Assembly (NCBI RefSeq): GCF_030123065.1 | Contig: NZ_CP126093.1 | Coordinates: forward strand, 1,306,001-1,370,000 | Direction: 5' to 3' | Length of the DNA: 64,000 nt | From: Neobacillus sp. DY30 | GTDB taxonomy: Bacteria > Bacillota > Bacilli > Bacillales > Cytobacillaceae | Shown: positions 7,287-15,370 of the stretch, piece by piece | Position numbering within the stretch: the first letter of the stretch is position 1 | Layout of the letters: every line of letters begins with the position of its first letter | Program-made: the position numbers and the translations under genes | The notes under the pieces: model-generated | Told to the model about the DNA's origin: nothing | What the model saw: the letters and a program-made list of their open reading frames with translations, nothing else | Databases searched by the model: none

Positions 7287-7733
7287 ATCGGGGTTTTAAC
7301 AACTACGTTAACAGCATTCGCAATCATGACGCAATTACTAACGCAAGCAAACGCACCACACGAAATGCCGGTCGTACTCGCACCGGAGCCCGTCGTAGTC
7401 GAAGCGCCGGCACCGGAATGGCATACGTTCGAGGCAACGGCTTATGTCGCTCTCTGTGACACGGGCTGCACCGGAATCACTAAGACCGGCATTGACGTCC
7501 GCAATACTACTACGCATAAAGGCAAGCGAGTTATCGCCGTTGATCCTTCGGTTATTCCGTTAGGCTCATCGGTCGAGATTCGGCTGGCAGACGGCTCAAC
7601 TTTCGAAGCAACAGCGCAAGATACCGGAGGGAACATTCGCAATAATCGCATAGACTTACTGGTATCAACGGAAGACGAGGCGTGGCAATTCGGAAGGCAA
7701 ACGGTTGAAATACGAATAATGGAGGCGGAATAA
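7287..7733 (+). CDS. 3D-domain (MltA-like fold) cell-wall protein, apparent ATC start
   Basis: 148 residues if translation starts at ATC 7287. The C-terminal half is a 3D domain: TAYVALCDTGCTGITKTG, AVDPSVIPLGS and a DTGG...NRIDL aspartate cluster. These are shared with Gram-positive stationary-phase murein hydrolase-like proteins (YuiC/YocH type). CGAGGTGAT (7275-7283) has ideal spacing to ATC 7287, and no ATG/GTG/TTG lies there. The first in-frame ATG (7326) has no ribosome site. Starting at ATC adds a signal-like N-terminus (GVLTTTLTAFAIM...QANA). Possible role: cell-wall remodelling. Confidence 0.75.
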   Translation: MGVLTTTLTAFAIMTQLLTQANAPHEMPVVLAPEPVVVEAPAPEWHTFEATAYVALCDTGCTGITKTGIDVRNTTTHKGKRVIAVDPSVIPLGSSVEIRLADGSTFEATAQDTGGNIRNNRIDLLVSTEDEAWQFGRQTVEIRIMEAE

Positions 7734-8098
7734 TGACGAGAACATTTCACGGCAAGCAGTTAAAGATAGGCGGCGCCATCTACACGGTAAACGAGGTTGA
7801 CGGACTGCTCCGCAAGCTAAGCATGTACGGCAACGTAGATTTCAGCGATTGCATTATCCAGATTGACGCCGACATGTCCGAAGAGCGCAAGGAGCAGACG
7901 ATCATTCACGAAATGTTACATGCGACTCATTTCGAGGCGGGCTACAGTCCGGAAGAGCAGGACGAGGACATGATTAACCGTGTGGCCAACGTATTACACC
8001 AGGTCATCGTAGATAATATCGATATTCTTGCGACACCGGACGAAGAGGAAGCGATTGAAGGCGACCCAATTAAGAAAGCATTGGAGGAGTTGTACTGA
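7733..8098 (+). CDS. HExxH-motif phage metalloprotease-like protein
   Basis: 121 residues. IIHEMLHATHFEAG carries the HExxH zinc-protease motif (residues ~61-65) with a downstream acidic helix, as in small ImmA/IrrE- or SprT-like phage proteins. ATG overlaps the previous TAA by one base. Substrate unknown; it could act on a repressor, which is inference only. The acidic C-terminus (PDEEEAIEGDP) is unremarkable. Confidence 0.65.
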   Translation: MTRTFHGKQLKIGGAIYTVNEVDGLLRKLSMYGNVDFSDCIIQIDADMSEERKEQTIIHEMLHATHFEAGYSPEEQDEDMINRVANVLHQVIVDNIDILATPDEEEAIEGDPIKKALEELY

Positions 8099-8553
8099 TG
8101 AGCAAGACGCATGTAATTGACGGAGTGACTTACGCTGAGGTCGATGGGCAAGCGGAAGTCGGGGATTACGTAATTATAAAGTCAAACGGCGTAATAACAA
8201 AGGTAATCGACCGTGGGGACTTCGGCATATTTTACAGCGAAGGTAAGCCCGGTATTTTAGACCACGGATATAAAGTACTTGAACCACTAACGAGTAATCC
8301 AGACATCCACGACCTTCTCGCAAATCTAGCCCGCCGAGTCGAGTACCTCGAAAGAAAAGCGTCGTCACTCGAGCAACAACTCCGCGACACACAAGGTAAT
8401 TGCGAAAAGTTAGCGGAGGAACTGGCGACGGTTAAGCATCAAAGCGCGCCGAAGGAAGTCGAAGTCGTCACATTCGAAAAGTTTCTCGATTCGATTGCGG
8501 ACAAAGTTGCGGAAAGGCTGGTCGGGCAAGCCCGAAAGGAGGGCGTCCGATGA
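8098..8553 (+). CDS. Hypothetical phage protein with coiled coil (151 aa)
   Basis: N-terminal ~60 residues look like a small beta domain (EVGDYVIIKSNGVITKVIDRGDFGIFYSEG). Residues ~75-115 are a predicted coiled coil (LANLARRVEYLERKASSLEQ). The C-terminus is amphipathic (FLDSIADKVAERLVG). No family recognised. ATG overlaps the previous TGA (ATGA), and its own stop overlaps the next start, so it is embedded in the operon. Confidence 0.7.
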   Translation: MSKTHVIDGVTYAEVDGQAEVGDYVIIKSNGVITKVIDRGDFGIFYSEGKPGILDHGYKVLEPLTSNPDIHDLLANLARRVEYLERKASSLEQQLRDTQGNCEKLAEELATVKHQSAPKEVEVVTFEKFLDSIADKVAERLVGQARKEGVR

Positions 8554-9161
8554 AGCACACGATCACAGTTAATCGCGAAGTGTCCGTCGTCAAAATCGCC
8601 CTAACCGGCAAAATGCGTTCTGGCAAGGACACCGTCGCCCAGCACTTGTATATCAAATACGGATTCAGCACGGTAGCATTCGGAGACGCGCTAAAAAAGA
8701 ATGCACACGCCACCTTTCCGTGGGTCAGCGAATTCAGCAAGCCGCGAGCGCTGTATCAGACTTACGGGCAACTTATGCGCGAGATCGAGCCGGACGTATG
8801 GATTAAGCACGCAGAGCGAGCGGTCAAAGGTGCGATTGACTTCCGTGCGGGTATCGGCGACGAGCAGGTCGGCGTTGTGATTACCGACGTCCGCCAGCAA
8901 AACGAGGTAGATTGGTGTCGCAAAAATGGCTTTACTTTGATTCGTGTGGTAGCACCCGATGACGTAAGAATCGGTCGAGCGATTGCTGCCAACGACGATT
9001 TCAGCGCTCATGATTTAAGTCACGAGACAGAGTTAGCTATAGATTCGTTTGACGTTGATTTCACAGTCATTAACGAAGGAAGTATCGATGAACTAAAATG
9101 CCAAATAGACGAGATTCTATTAAATATCAAGGGGGTAGATACTTTTGGAAAGCTGGCTTAG
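8550..9161 (+). CDS. Probable phage deoxynucleoside monophosphate kinase
   Basis: 203 residues. IALTGKMRSGKDTVA is a P-loop (residues ~16-30). The overall pattern (FGDALKKNAH..., ITDVRQQNEV) resembles the phage dNMP kinase/adenylate-kinase-like AAA family. It would phosphorylate dNMPs made by the upstream nucleotide genes. Starts at ATG 8550, overlapping the previous stop by four bases. The 3' end overlaps the start of the HNH gene by 17 bases. Confidence 0.75.
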   Translation: MKHTITVNREVSVVKIALTGKMRSGKDTVAQHLYIKYGFSTVAFGDALKKNAHATFPWVSEFSKPRALYQTYGQLMREIEPDVWIKHAERAVKGAIDFRAGIGDEQVGVVITDVRQQNEVDWCRKNGFTLIRVVAPDDVRIGRAIAANDDFSAHDLSHETELAIDSFDVDFTVINEGSIDELKCQIDEILLNIKGVDTFGKLA

Positions 9162-9738
9162 TCTTAAAGGCGTTGTCCCTGAAGGCGGTCGTTACGAGGT
9201 TTCAGACCAAGGAAGAGTAAGGAATCTCGAAACAGGTAGGATTCTAAAACCGGCTAAAGGAAGTCATGGGTACCACATGGTCAGTTTGTGTAGCAATGAG
9301 TCCAAAAATAAGTATCTAGTCCATCGGCTGATAATGCTTGCATTTGTACCGCAGCCAGAAGGTAAAACGGTAGTGAATCATTTTGACGGGGATAAATTGA
9401 ACAACTCAATTTCGAACTTAGAGTGGGTTGATTACACAGAAAATAATAAACACGCTTGGACTACTGGGTTAATGGATCGAGAAATCCATAGAAAGGCAGT
9501 CTCTCAAAACGGGAAAATCACCGGACCAATGACAATAAAATACGCACAAGAAGCGAACAAAAAACCTGTAACTCAGTTTGATTTAGACGGGAATGTACTG
9601 AATATGTTCAGTTGTGCTAGAGAAGCCCAAGTAGTTACTGGCGTTCCGCACCAGACGATATCTAGGCAATGTGTAAGTGACGCGTGTAAAAAATTAAGGT
9701 TCTATAATTTCTATTTTAGATTTACTCACAAAAAATAA
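9145..9738 (+). CDS. HNH homing endonuclease with NUMOD domains
   Basis: 197 residues from TTG 9145 (AAGGGGGT upstream). N-terminal NUMOD4 (W...EGGRYEVSDQGRVRN). Central HNH_3 core: VHRLIMLAFVP, then NHFDGDKLNNSISNLEWV with catalytic His and Asn. C-terminal NUMOD1-like helix-turn-helix segment (PVTQFDLDGNVLNMF...). A free-standing mobile endonuclease typical of Bacillus phages. Its start overlaps the kinase 3' end, so it was inserted at the gene boundary without breaking the kinase frame. Its target is unknown. Confidence 0.88.
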   Translation: MESWLSLKGVVPEGGRYEVSDQGRVRNLETGRILKPAKGSHGYHMVSLCSNESKNKYLVHRLIMLAFVPQPEGKTVVNHFDGDKLNNSISNLEWVDYTENNKHAWTTGLMDREIHRKAVSQNGKITGPMTIKYAQEANKKPVTQFDLDGNVLNMFSCAREAQVVTGVPHQTISRQCVSDACKKLRFYNFYFRFTHKK

Positions 9739-9756
9739 ACGGAGTGAAATAGGCAA

Positions 9757-10146
9757 TCACTCCGCTATTGGACCGAAATAGTCCTTCGACTCCATTTCGA
9801 ATCCGCGCCACCTGACGCCGTTCTGATCCTCCCAGCCAATGTCGGCAAACTTGGCCGGAAGGTCGGCGCCAGTCAACGCCAACTTAGCAACGATTTCCTT
9901 GCCCGCCTTTGTGCCGAGATATCCGCGCTTGTCTATCTTAACGGCGCTAGCGTTCGGCACCTTGGCGAGCTCCTGTTTCGCAAGCCCTATCCGCTTATTT
10001 TCGACGTCTACGCTAATCACGACGTACTGATATGCGCTGAGCTTTAATTCGGTCATAGCGGCGCGAGAGACACGTAAACGGCGCTGTACGTCGATGGTCA
10101 GCGATGAGCCTCCGTGTTTGGCGAGTTTTAAGGGTTCAAACGGCAT
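9757..10146 (-). CDS. Hypothetical phage protein, minus strand (129 aa)
   Basis: Reads PFEPLKLAKHGGSSL... with a basic N-terminal part (VQRRLRVSRAA) and a C-terminal beta-rich part. Start chosen at ATG (10144-10146); an in-frame upstream ATG would add 20 residues but has no better ribosome site. It could be DNA binding, but no domain is recognised. One of two leftward genes in an otherwise rightward region, probably read from the minus promoter at 10472-10501. Expression outside the lytic cascade is plausible. Confidence 0.6.
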   Translation of the reverse strand: MPFEPLKLAKHGGSSLTIDVQRRLRVSRAAMTELKLSAYQYVVISVDVENKRIGLAKQELAKVPNASAVKIDKRGYLGTKAGKEIVAKLALTGADLPAKFADIGWEDQNGVRWRGFEMESKDYFGPIAE

Positions 10147-10241
10147 ATTAACACGCCCAATCTTCGAATGTTTTAACGATATTATAACGCAACAAATACG
10201 AAACATGCAAATACAACCTAAAAAACGCCCTTTAGGACGCT

Positions 10242-10439
10242 TTAAATTTCTTCAACTCGATCGACTCGTTTTATGAATTCGATTGCGTTTTCTAAAATTG
10301 AGAAATCGATTTTCTGTACTTCATCTGAATTTTGGTAGTAATAAACAGCAAGCTCTTTTAGTTCTTTTTCATTAATGACACATTCGCTGTCTATAGTTTC
10401 CCAATTATCGTAAGACGAAGTTACTTTAAATTTTCTCAT
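10242..10439 (-). CDS. Hypothetical phage protein, minus strand (65 aa)
   Basis: Starts at ATG (10437-10439) preceded on the minus strand by ACAGGAGTG. The product (MRKFKVTSSYDNWETIDSE...) is acidic and mixed alpha/beta, and ends in charged residues RVDRVEEI. No known motif. First gene of the leftward pair, directly downstream of a good sigma-A type promoter. Confidence 0.65.
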   Translation of the reverse strand: MRKFKVTSSYDNWETIDSECVINEKELKELAVYYYQNSDEVQKIDFSILENAIEFIKRVDRVEEI

Positions 10440-10471
10440 TACAATCACTCCTGTTTTGTTTTTGTACCTTT

Positions 10472-10501
10472 ATTATAACCGTTTTGAAAAACGAAAGTCA
10501 A
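10472..10501 (-). promoter_or_regulatory. Sigma-A type promoter for the leftward gene pair
   Basis: On the minus strand: TTGACT (complement of 10496-10501), 18 bases, then TATAAT (complement of 10472-10477). It lies ~33 bases upstream of the 65-aa gene start. It is the best-formed housekeeping promoter in the phage part, consistent with expression by the host polymerase in the lysogen. Confidence 0.7.
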
Positions 10502-10561
10502 TCGAAAAGTTAAACGAAAATAATAACGCAAAATGAACGAAAAAATCAGGGAGGTTAGCAA

Positions 10562-11503
10562 ATGAACGTATTAAGTCTTTTTGACGGGATGAGCTGCGGA
10601 CAGGTTGCGTTAGAGCGCGCCGGTATTAAAGTAGATAAGTATTTTGCTAGCGAGATAGAGCCTAGCGCTATTGCCGTTACACAAAAGAATCACCCTAGCA
10701 CAGTCCAACTAGGCGACGTTAAGGGGATTAAAGCGTCTGATTTACCGAAAATCGATTTGTTAATCGGTGGCAGTCCTTGTCAGGGGTTCAGCAGGGCGGG
10801 GAAGCAACTTAATTTTGACGATCCCAGAAGTAAATTGTTCTTTGAATACGTAAGACTTCTCAATGAAATCCGAATAGTAAATCCAGATGTAATGTTTTTA
10901 CTCGAAAATGTGAAAATGCGAAATGAGTGGAAGGAAGTTATTACTGAGTATTTAGGCGTTCAACCCATCGAAATTAATAGCAAACTGGTAAGCGGACAGA
11001 ACAGGCCTAGGCTTTACTGGACGAATATACCTGGAGTTAGCCTACCGCAGGATAAAAAGGTAATGCTTTCAGATGTTTTAGATAGTGAAAGTGCTGCTGT
11101 TCTCGACTATGACGAACTTAACGATATTTACTTCGATAAAACTATATCCGAAAAATCAAAGAGCCTGGTCAGCAGAGTGGACGGTGAAATTAGGATAAAT
11201 CAGACAACAATTCTAGGCTATATCGTAGCAGAAGACGGTGACGGAGTTAACCTTTCATTCCCGACAAGTAAAAGTCGTAGAGGTCGCGTTATTAAAGGAA
11301 AATCTTCTACGCTAGATCGTGTTTGTAATATCTGCGTGTTGCAGGGAAATGTTATCCGCCGACTTTCTATTTCGGAATTAGAAAAGCTGCAATGCTTACC
11401 TGTAGGTTATACGGAAGGAATTAAAGAAAAGGATCGGATGGGAGCTATCGGTAACGGCTGGACTGTAGATGTAATCGCGCATATTTTCAGAGGGCTGAGG
11501 TAA
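10562..11503 (+). CDS. DNA (cytosine-5) methyltransferase, first copy
   Basis: 313 residues. Motif I SLFDGMSCGQVAL, motif IV GGSPCQGFS with catalytic Cys, motif VI LLENV, motif VIII-like QNRPRLYW, and C-terminal motif IX/X (LSISELEKLQCLPVGYT, IGNGWTVDVIA). A complete C5-MTase with a short recognition region. No restriction enzyme lies next to it, so it is an orphan, likely protecting phage DNA from host restriction. ATG follows GGGAGG. Independent of the second MTase at 13116, with low visible similarity outside the motifs. Confidence 0.92.
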   Translation: MNVLSLFDGMSCGQVALERAGIKVDKYFASEIEPSAIAVTQKNHPSTVQLGDVKGIKASDLPKIDLLIGGSPCQGFSRAGKQLNFDDPRSKLFFEYVRLLNEIRIVNPDVMFLLENVKMRNEWKEVITEYLGVQPIEINSKLVSGQNRPRLYWTNIPGVSLPQDKKVMLSDVLDSESAAVLDYDELNDIYFDKTISEKSKSLVSRVDGEIRINQTTILGYIVAEDGDGVNLSFPTSKSRRGRVIKGKSSTLDRVCNICVLQGNVIRRLSISELEKLQCLPVGYTEGIKEKDRMGAIGNGWTVDVIAHIFRGLR

Positions 11504-11607
11504 TCGGTCGAGCGGAGCAAGATTCCGCAAGAGTTATGCGAACATATTGTAATGATTTCGACTATTTAATCGAATTACAACGAAATTAGACGAAAGGGGC
11601 GAATTTG

Positions 11608-11784
11608 ATGAGCGAGCGACACTTGGCCGAATTGGAACGTTATAAAAAAGCGTTGGAATTTTACGCCGATAAACAGAATTACATGAGAGAGTATGGAGTT
11701 GATGGTCTTCCTTACCTAGATAAACCGACGCCAATACAAAAAGACGGCGGAAAGACGGCGCGAAATGTATTGGAGGCGAACTAA
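11608..11784 (+). CDS. Hypothetical phage protein (58 aa)
   Basis: ATG at 11608 after GAAAGGGGC. Helical N-terminus (SERHLAELERYKKALEFYADKQNYM), then a flexible tail rich in Lys, Gly and Pro. No motif recognised. Its stop overlaps the start of the ArpU-like gene by one base. Confidence 0.6.
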   Translation: MSERHLAELERYKKALEFYADKQNYMREYGVDGLPYLDKPTPIQKDGGKTARNVLEAN

Positions 11785-12200
11785 TGGGCGCAGTTAAAAT
11801 CGACACACAGGCAAAAGAACGGTCACTCGAAGCGAAATATCCAGCGCTCGACTCACCGGCCAACCTACGCATCCTCCTATCGGACTACCACGCGCTGATA
11901 AATAGGCAATATCAGGGCGACTATGACGCGGTGGTTCTGCTCGCTGACCTATCGACGGCAATCGAAATGGCGCAGCTAACCGGCCGCCAACGGCAAGCAC
12001 TACGCCTGGTCTACGAGGAAGACTTGACGCAGGAAGAGGCGGGCAAGCGGCTCGGGATTGGTCGACGAGCGGTCGGCTATCACGTTGAGGACGCGATCAA
12101 TGCAATTTCGGAGGTTTACTGGTATTGGAGTCGGCACGGCGAAGGATATACGGTAAATACGATAAAGGAGGACGTAGTTTATGAGAATAACGCTATATGA
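11784..12200 (+). CDS. ArpU-like sigma-region-4 transcriptional regulator
   Basis: 138 residues. The C-terminal half is a sigma-70 region 4 helix-turn-helix: LTGRQRQALRLVYEEDLTQ then EEAGKRLGIGRRAVGYHV. N-terminal half unassigned. Similar to phage ArpU/RinA-type late-gene activators, which sit just before the packaging module as this one does. Probably switches on late transcription; that role is inferred from family and position. Confidence 0.75.
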   Translation: MGAVKIDTQAKERSLEAKYPALDSPANLRILLSDYHALINRQYQGDYDAVVLLADLSTAIEMAQLTGRQRQALRLVYEEDLTQEEAGKRLGIGRRAVGYHVEDAINAISEVYWYWSRHGEGYTVNTIKEDVVYENNAI

Positions 12201-12342
12201 GGACGAAATTAAGGACGCAATAATTCGGGAACTCTACGATAAGGTCGGAAAACTGAGTATTAGCCGAGAAGATATTCGCCTTCAAGACGCAGGTATCGGC
12301 CAACTTAAATTAATCGCAGAAATTGACGTGGAGGCGGAATGA
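12181..12342 (+). CDS. Hypothetical phage protein (53 aa)
   Basis: ATG 12181 lies 20 bases inside the 3' end of the ArpU-like gene, with AAAGGAGG upstream at 12165-12172. The small acidic product (MRITLYEDEIKDAIIREL...LKLIAEIDVEAE) has a helix-strand pattern. Function unknown. Overlaps the next start by four bases. Confidence 0.6.
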   Translation: MRITLYEDEIKDAIIRELYDKVGKLSISREDIRLQDAGIGQLKLIAEIDVEAE

Positions 12343-12908
12343 TGACGAATAAACTAACGCAACTTGAGAACGAAGTAAGGCACGACTTTAAAAACGGAGG
12401 TCCACTCGTTTGGACTTCCGCTAAAGAACAACCGAAGCAATCGGACTTGGTGTACGTTGACGGCGGTATCTTTAATTATAAGACGGACAAACACGGAGAC
12501 ATTCCGCCGGAACAAATACTCGTAGTTACTTCTGAAGATAGAAAGAGGAGAGTAAACGAAATAATAGCCGAAAATCCTAGCGTAGATATTAATCGATTGG
12601 CTGACGTGTTGCTGTACGACAAACTATATAATCCCAGCTTAACGAAAATGCAAGACGAGGAGTATCCGATTATGAGTGAGCGCCAGTTTGATCGGCGAGA
12701 AAGTCGCGAGGTAAAATCCACGAATGGTATGGACGGGAATGCTGCGGATGGGAAGGACCACGGAAGACCGACGAGAAGAGAGCGTAGTGGATACGAAAAT
12801 AGATTCGTAGATAAGAAAGCCAGGATACGTAACAAGGAGCGAAAGAAAGAGTATCACGAATTTACAAAGGTCCAGCCTGTGATAAAGACGCGATATTTTT
12901 CGAGTTAG
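12339..12908 (+). CDS. Hypothetical charged phage protein (189 aa)
   Basis: ATGATG start overlapping the previous TGA. The N-terminal ~90 residues may fold (GPLVWTSAKEQPKQSDLVYVDGG...). The C-terminal half is highly charged and probably disordered, rich in Arg, Glu and Lys (RRERSGYENRF, KKARIRNKERKKEYH). No domain recognised. Nucleic-acid or protein scaffold roles are possible but unsupported. Confidence 0.55.
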   Translation: MMTNKLTQLENEVRHDFKNGGPLVWTSAKEQPKQSDLVYVDGGIFNYKTDKHGDIPPEQILVVTSEDRKRRVNEIIAENPSVDINRLADVLLYDKLYNPSLTKMQDEEYPIMSERQFDRRESREVKSTNGMDGNAADGKDHGRPTRRERSGYENRFVDKKARIRNKERKKEYHEFTKVQPVIKTRYFSS

Positions 12909-13115
12909 TACGGACTATATTGCGAAGGGATACGATATTTTAAGCGGTTTTGTGTACTTACGTATAGAGGGGCTAATACGATACTTTTGCCGCTCAGTTG
13001 TCCTTATTAGTGAAGGGATCTTTTTAACAGTGGGCGCTTCGGCGCTTGCTGACGAAAGGGGAACGAATTAATTGACGAAGAAATTAGCGGTAAATCTCGA
13101 ATAGGAGGAATAATC

Positions 13116-14141
13116 ATGGTTCGTGAAATTGTTGGTTGGGTAAATCGTGAGGATAGGTTGTTTGCTAAACAGATTACAAATGGGGTTGCAGGAACTGCAG
13201 GCGAGCATGTGTATTTCAAGCCACAAGGAGTGGCGGATGCGGTTATGGCTACAAGGGTAAGTAAATGTATTTTACCTATCGATTTTAAATCCGAGTTTAA
13301 AGATACCTGGACAATGGATGCACCGAACGGTAAGAAAGTAAATAGTTTTTTCTGTGGAGCAGGTGGTTTTGATTTAGGCTTTATTCGTGCTGGATACGAT
13401 GTAGCTGGGGCATGGGATTTCGATGAATACGCTGTACAATCTTACCGCCACAACATCGGAGATCACGTTCAGAAAGCGGATGTATCCAAAATGAAAGGCG
13501 AGGATATTCCAAAGACAAATGGATGGTTATTTGGATTTCCTTGTCAAGATATCTCGAGTGCCGGCAGACAGTCCGGGATGATTAAAGGTGTAACTCGTTC
13601 AGGACTGTTTTATGAGGTCATGCGGCTACTGGGCGAGGTCGAAGAAAAACCTGAGTGGATTTTAGCAGAAAATGTAAAGGGGGTTAGCAAGTTAAGTTCA
13701 ATAATCCAAGAAGAATACAGCAAAGTCGGGTACACATTAGTTTCACCTCAATTATATAATACTAAATTTTGGAGGCTGCCGCAAAAAAGAGAAAGATATT
13801 TCCTATTGGGCATTAGGAAAGATGTGCGTAAATCGTTTAATTTTCCGGAACAATCTACAGAATTTATCCCTGAATTAGGTAGTGTCTTAGAAACGGAGGT
13901 AGATAAAAAATATCATATCAATGCTCAGAAATCGGCGGAGATTATTGGTCATGCTGATGGATGTGATTTAACGAAATACTATGTCCGTAAGCTAACACCA
14001 AGGGAATTTGCTAGATTACAAGGTTTTCCAGAGTCATACGAGCAAGTCGTTTCAGATAGTCAATTTTATAAGCAAATGGGCAACGCCGTAAGTGTTAATG
14101 TCGCGTACGCCATAGCAAAAGCGATAGATGATCAGTTATAA
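13116..14141 (+). CDS. DNA (cytosine-5) methyltransferase, second copy
   Basis: 341 residues. Motif I NSFFCGAGGFDLGFIRAGY, motif IV FGFPCQDISSAG, motif VI LAENVKG, motif VIII QKRERYFLLG, motif IX LTPREFARLQGFP, motif X QMGNAVSVNVAYAIA. All are present and ordered as in Dcm/HhaI-type enzymes. About 70 residues before motif I are extra and unassigned. The start at 13116 is supported by AGGAGG. Base composition is more AT-rich than neighbours, suggesting recent acquisition. Orphan, no endonuclease nearby. Confidence 0.93.
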   Translation: MVREIVGWVNREDRLFAKQITNGVAGTAGEHVYFKPQGVADAVMATRVSKCILPIDFKSEFKDTWTMDAPNGKKVNSFFCGAGGFDLGFIRAGYDVAGAWDFDEYAVQSYRHNIGDHVQKADVSKMKGEDIPKTNGWLFGFPCQDISSAGRQSGMIKGVTRSGLFYEVMRLLGEVEEKPEWILAENVKGVSKLSSIIQEEYSKVGYTLVSPQLYNTKFWRLPQKRERYFLLGIRKDVRKSFNFPEQSTEFIPELGSVLETEVDKKYHINAQKSAEIIGHADGCDLTKYYVRKLTPREFARLQGFPESYEQVVSDSQFYKQMGNAVSVNVAYAIAKAIDDQL

Positions 14142-14175
14142 AAATAGAAAATCGTAAATAAGTGAGGAGATTCTT

Positions 14176-14364
14176 ATGAAGCATAATATCGTATTCGAAA
14201 GCTGGTACAACTCAGAGGACTACGGTATAAGGGTACTTGTTAACGGTAAAGCAGTGTCAGAGGATATCACAGTGCTTCCCGAAGAGACTGTAGGCGATGT
14301 ACTTCGCGAGCTAGGTATTGACTTTGAAATGTCATTTCGTGACGAAGAAGATTACCACAAGTAA
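14176..14364 (+). CDS. Hypothetical phage protein (62 aa)
   Basis: ATG 14176 after GTGAGGAG. Acidic mixed alpha/beta product (VFESWYNSEDYGIRVLVNG..., ELGIDFEMSFRDEED). No family recognised. Followed by a terminator, so it closes the transcript that includes the second methyltransferase. Confidence 0.6.
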   Translation: MKHNIVFESWYNSEDYGIRVLVNGKAVSEDITVLPEETVGDVLRELGIDFEMSFRDEEDYHK

Positions 14365-14389
14365 CAATACAATTCAACGAAACTATCAC

Positions 14390-14410
14390 GCTCGCTTCGG
14401 CGGGCTTTTT
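14390..14410 (+). terminator. Rho-independent terminator
   Basis: GCTCGC, TTCG loop, GCGGGC (one G-U pair), then TTTTT. Ends the early region transcript before the winged-helix gene. Confidence 0.75.
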
Positions 14411-14429
14411 ATTATGAGGAGGAATATTA

Positions 14430-15311
14430 ATGAGTAACGCAATCCAAAAGTATTACGATCCAGAAACAGGCAAAACGATTGTTTACGCCGACATCGAAGA
14501 AGTGTCCGTTGTTCCCCGCGACGAACTCGAACAGTGGCGCGAAGCAAAGAAACGGAAAGAAGCATCAGAACGCGGCCCTATCCGATATTATGTCAATTGC
14601 TACCACGATAAGGTAGCGGAATTAAACGACCTGCTCGACGTTAATGAACTAGGCGCCTTAATGAAGTTATTGCCGTATTTACGCATGAATACTGGCGGAC
14701 AGCTTTATAGCGGTAAAGAACGCATGACTACGAAACTCGCTGCGAAGGCAATCGGAAAGAGTGAGCGCCAAACTATCCGGCTTATTAATAGGATGGTCGA
14801 AGTCGGTGTCATGTCAAAAGAGCGCGAAGGTCGCACCGTCGTCTACTGCGTTAACGAGGAATATCATTCGATAGGCAAGTACGTTCGCGACACGTTCTAT
14901 ACGAAATTATACCAGGTTAAAACACGCACGGACATCGCAAAGATTTCGATTCAGACGGCCGGAATCCTTTACAAAATGCTGCCGTTCTTTAATTACGCGC
15001 ACTATTACCTCAGCATTAATCCGGAGGAAACGGACGAAATGAAGATTACGCATATGTCGCACCGTCAATTTGCGGACCTGGTAAACGTCGATCGTGACCT
15101 CGTAAACAAAGCGATGAAGGAGTTAATATCGCACGGATTTATTATGTCGCTGCAGTCATATGGCGGACAGTTGTATCGAATTAATCCCGACGTGATGTTC
15201 CGCAAAAAGGTCGATTATGACGAGTTGACCGAGTTTGTGCGTATGCAATTCGAGCAAGCTAAGCGAGGCGTTAGTCAGACGCAGGTGGATATCGAAGACC
15301 TTCCGTTTTAG
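14430..15311 (+). CDS. Double winged-helix DNA-binding protein
   Basis: 293 residues. Two helix-turn-helix regions are visible: residues ~105-145 (TTKLAAKAIGKSERQTIRLI) and ~210-245 (SHRQFADLVNVDRDLVNKAM), each followed by a wing-like segment. Helical linker in between; acidic C-terminus. The layout resembles plasmid or phage replication-initiator and DnaD-like proteins, but replication versus regulation cannot be decided. It ends directly before the 17-base direct repeats and a terminator, with the packaging module next, so a role in origin binding or late control is possible. Confidence 0.7.
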   Translation: MSNAIQKYYDPETGKTIVYADIEEVSVVPRDELEQWREAKKRKEASERGPIRYYVNCYHDKVAELNDLLDVNELGALMKLLPYLRMNTGGQLYSGKERMTTKLAAKAIGKSERQTIRLINRMVEVGVMSKEREGRTVVYCVNEEYHSIGKYVRDTFYTKLYQVKTRTDIAKISIQTAGILYKMLPFFNYAHYYLSINPEETDEMKITHMSHRQFADLVNVDRDLVNKAMKELISHGFIMSLQSYGGQLYRINPDVMFRKKVDYDELTEFVRMQFEQAKRGVSQTQVDIEDLPF

Positions 15312-15314
15312 GAG

Positions 15315-15362
15315 TGGCGGTAATATGTCATTCTAACGGCGATTTTGGCGGTAATATGTCAT
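15315..15362. repeat. Two exact 17-bp direct repeats
   Basis: TGGCGGTAATATGTCAT occurs at 15315-15331 and 15346-15362, 31 bp apart. They lie right after the stop of the winged-helix gene. A candidate binding site for that protein; not tested. Confidence 0.7.
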
Positions 15363-15370
15363 AGTTCAGA

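Noticed and set aside
13071..13115. ATT 13071 as a further non-canonical start for the second methyltransferase
   Set aside because: The frame is open, but ATG 13116 has its own AGGAGG site and needs no special start.
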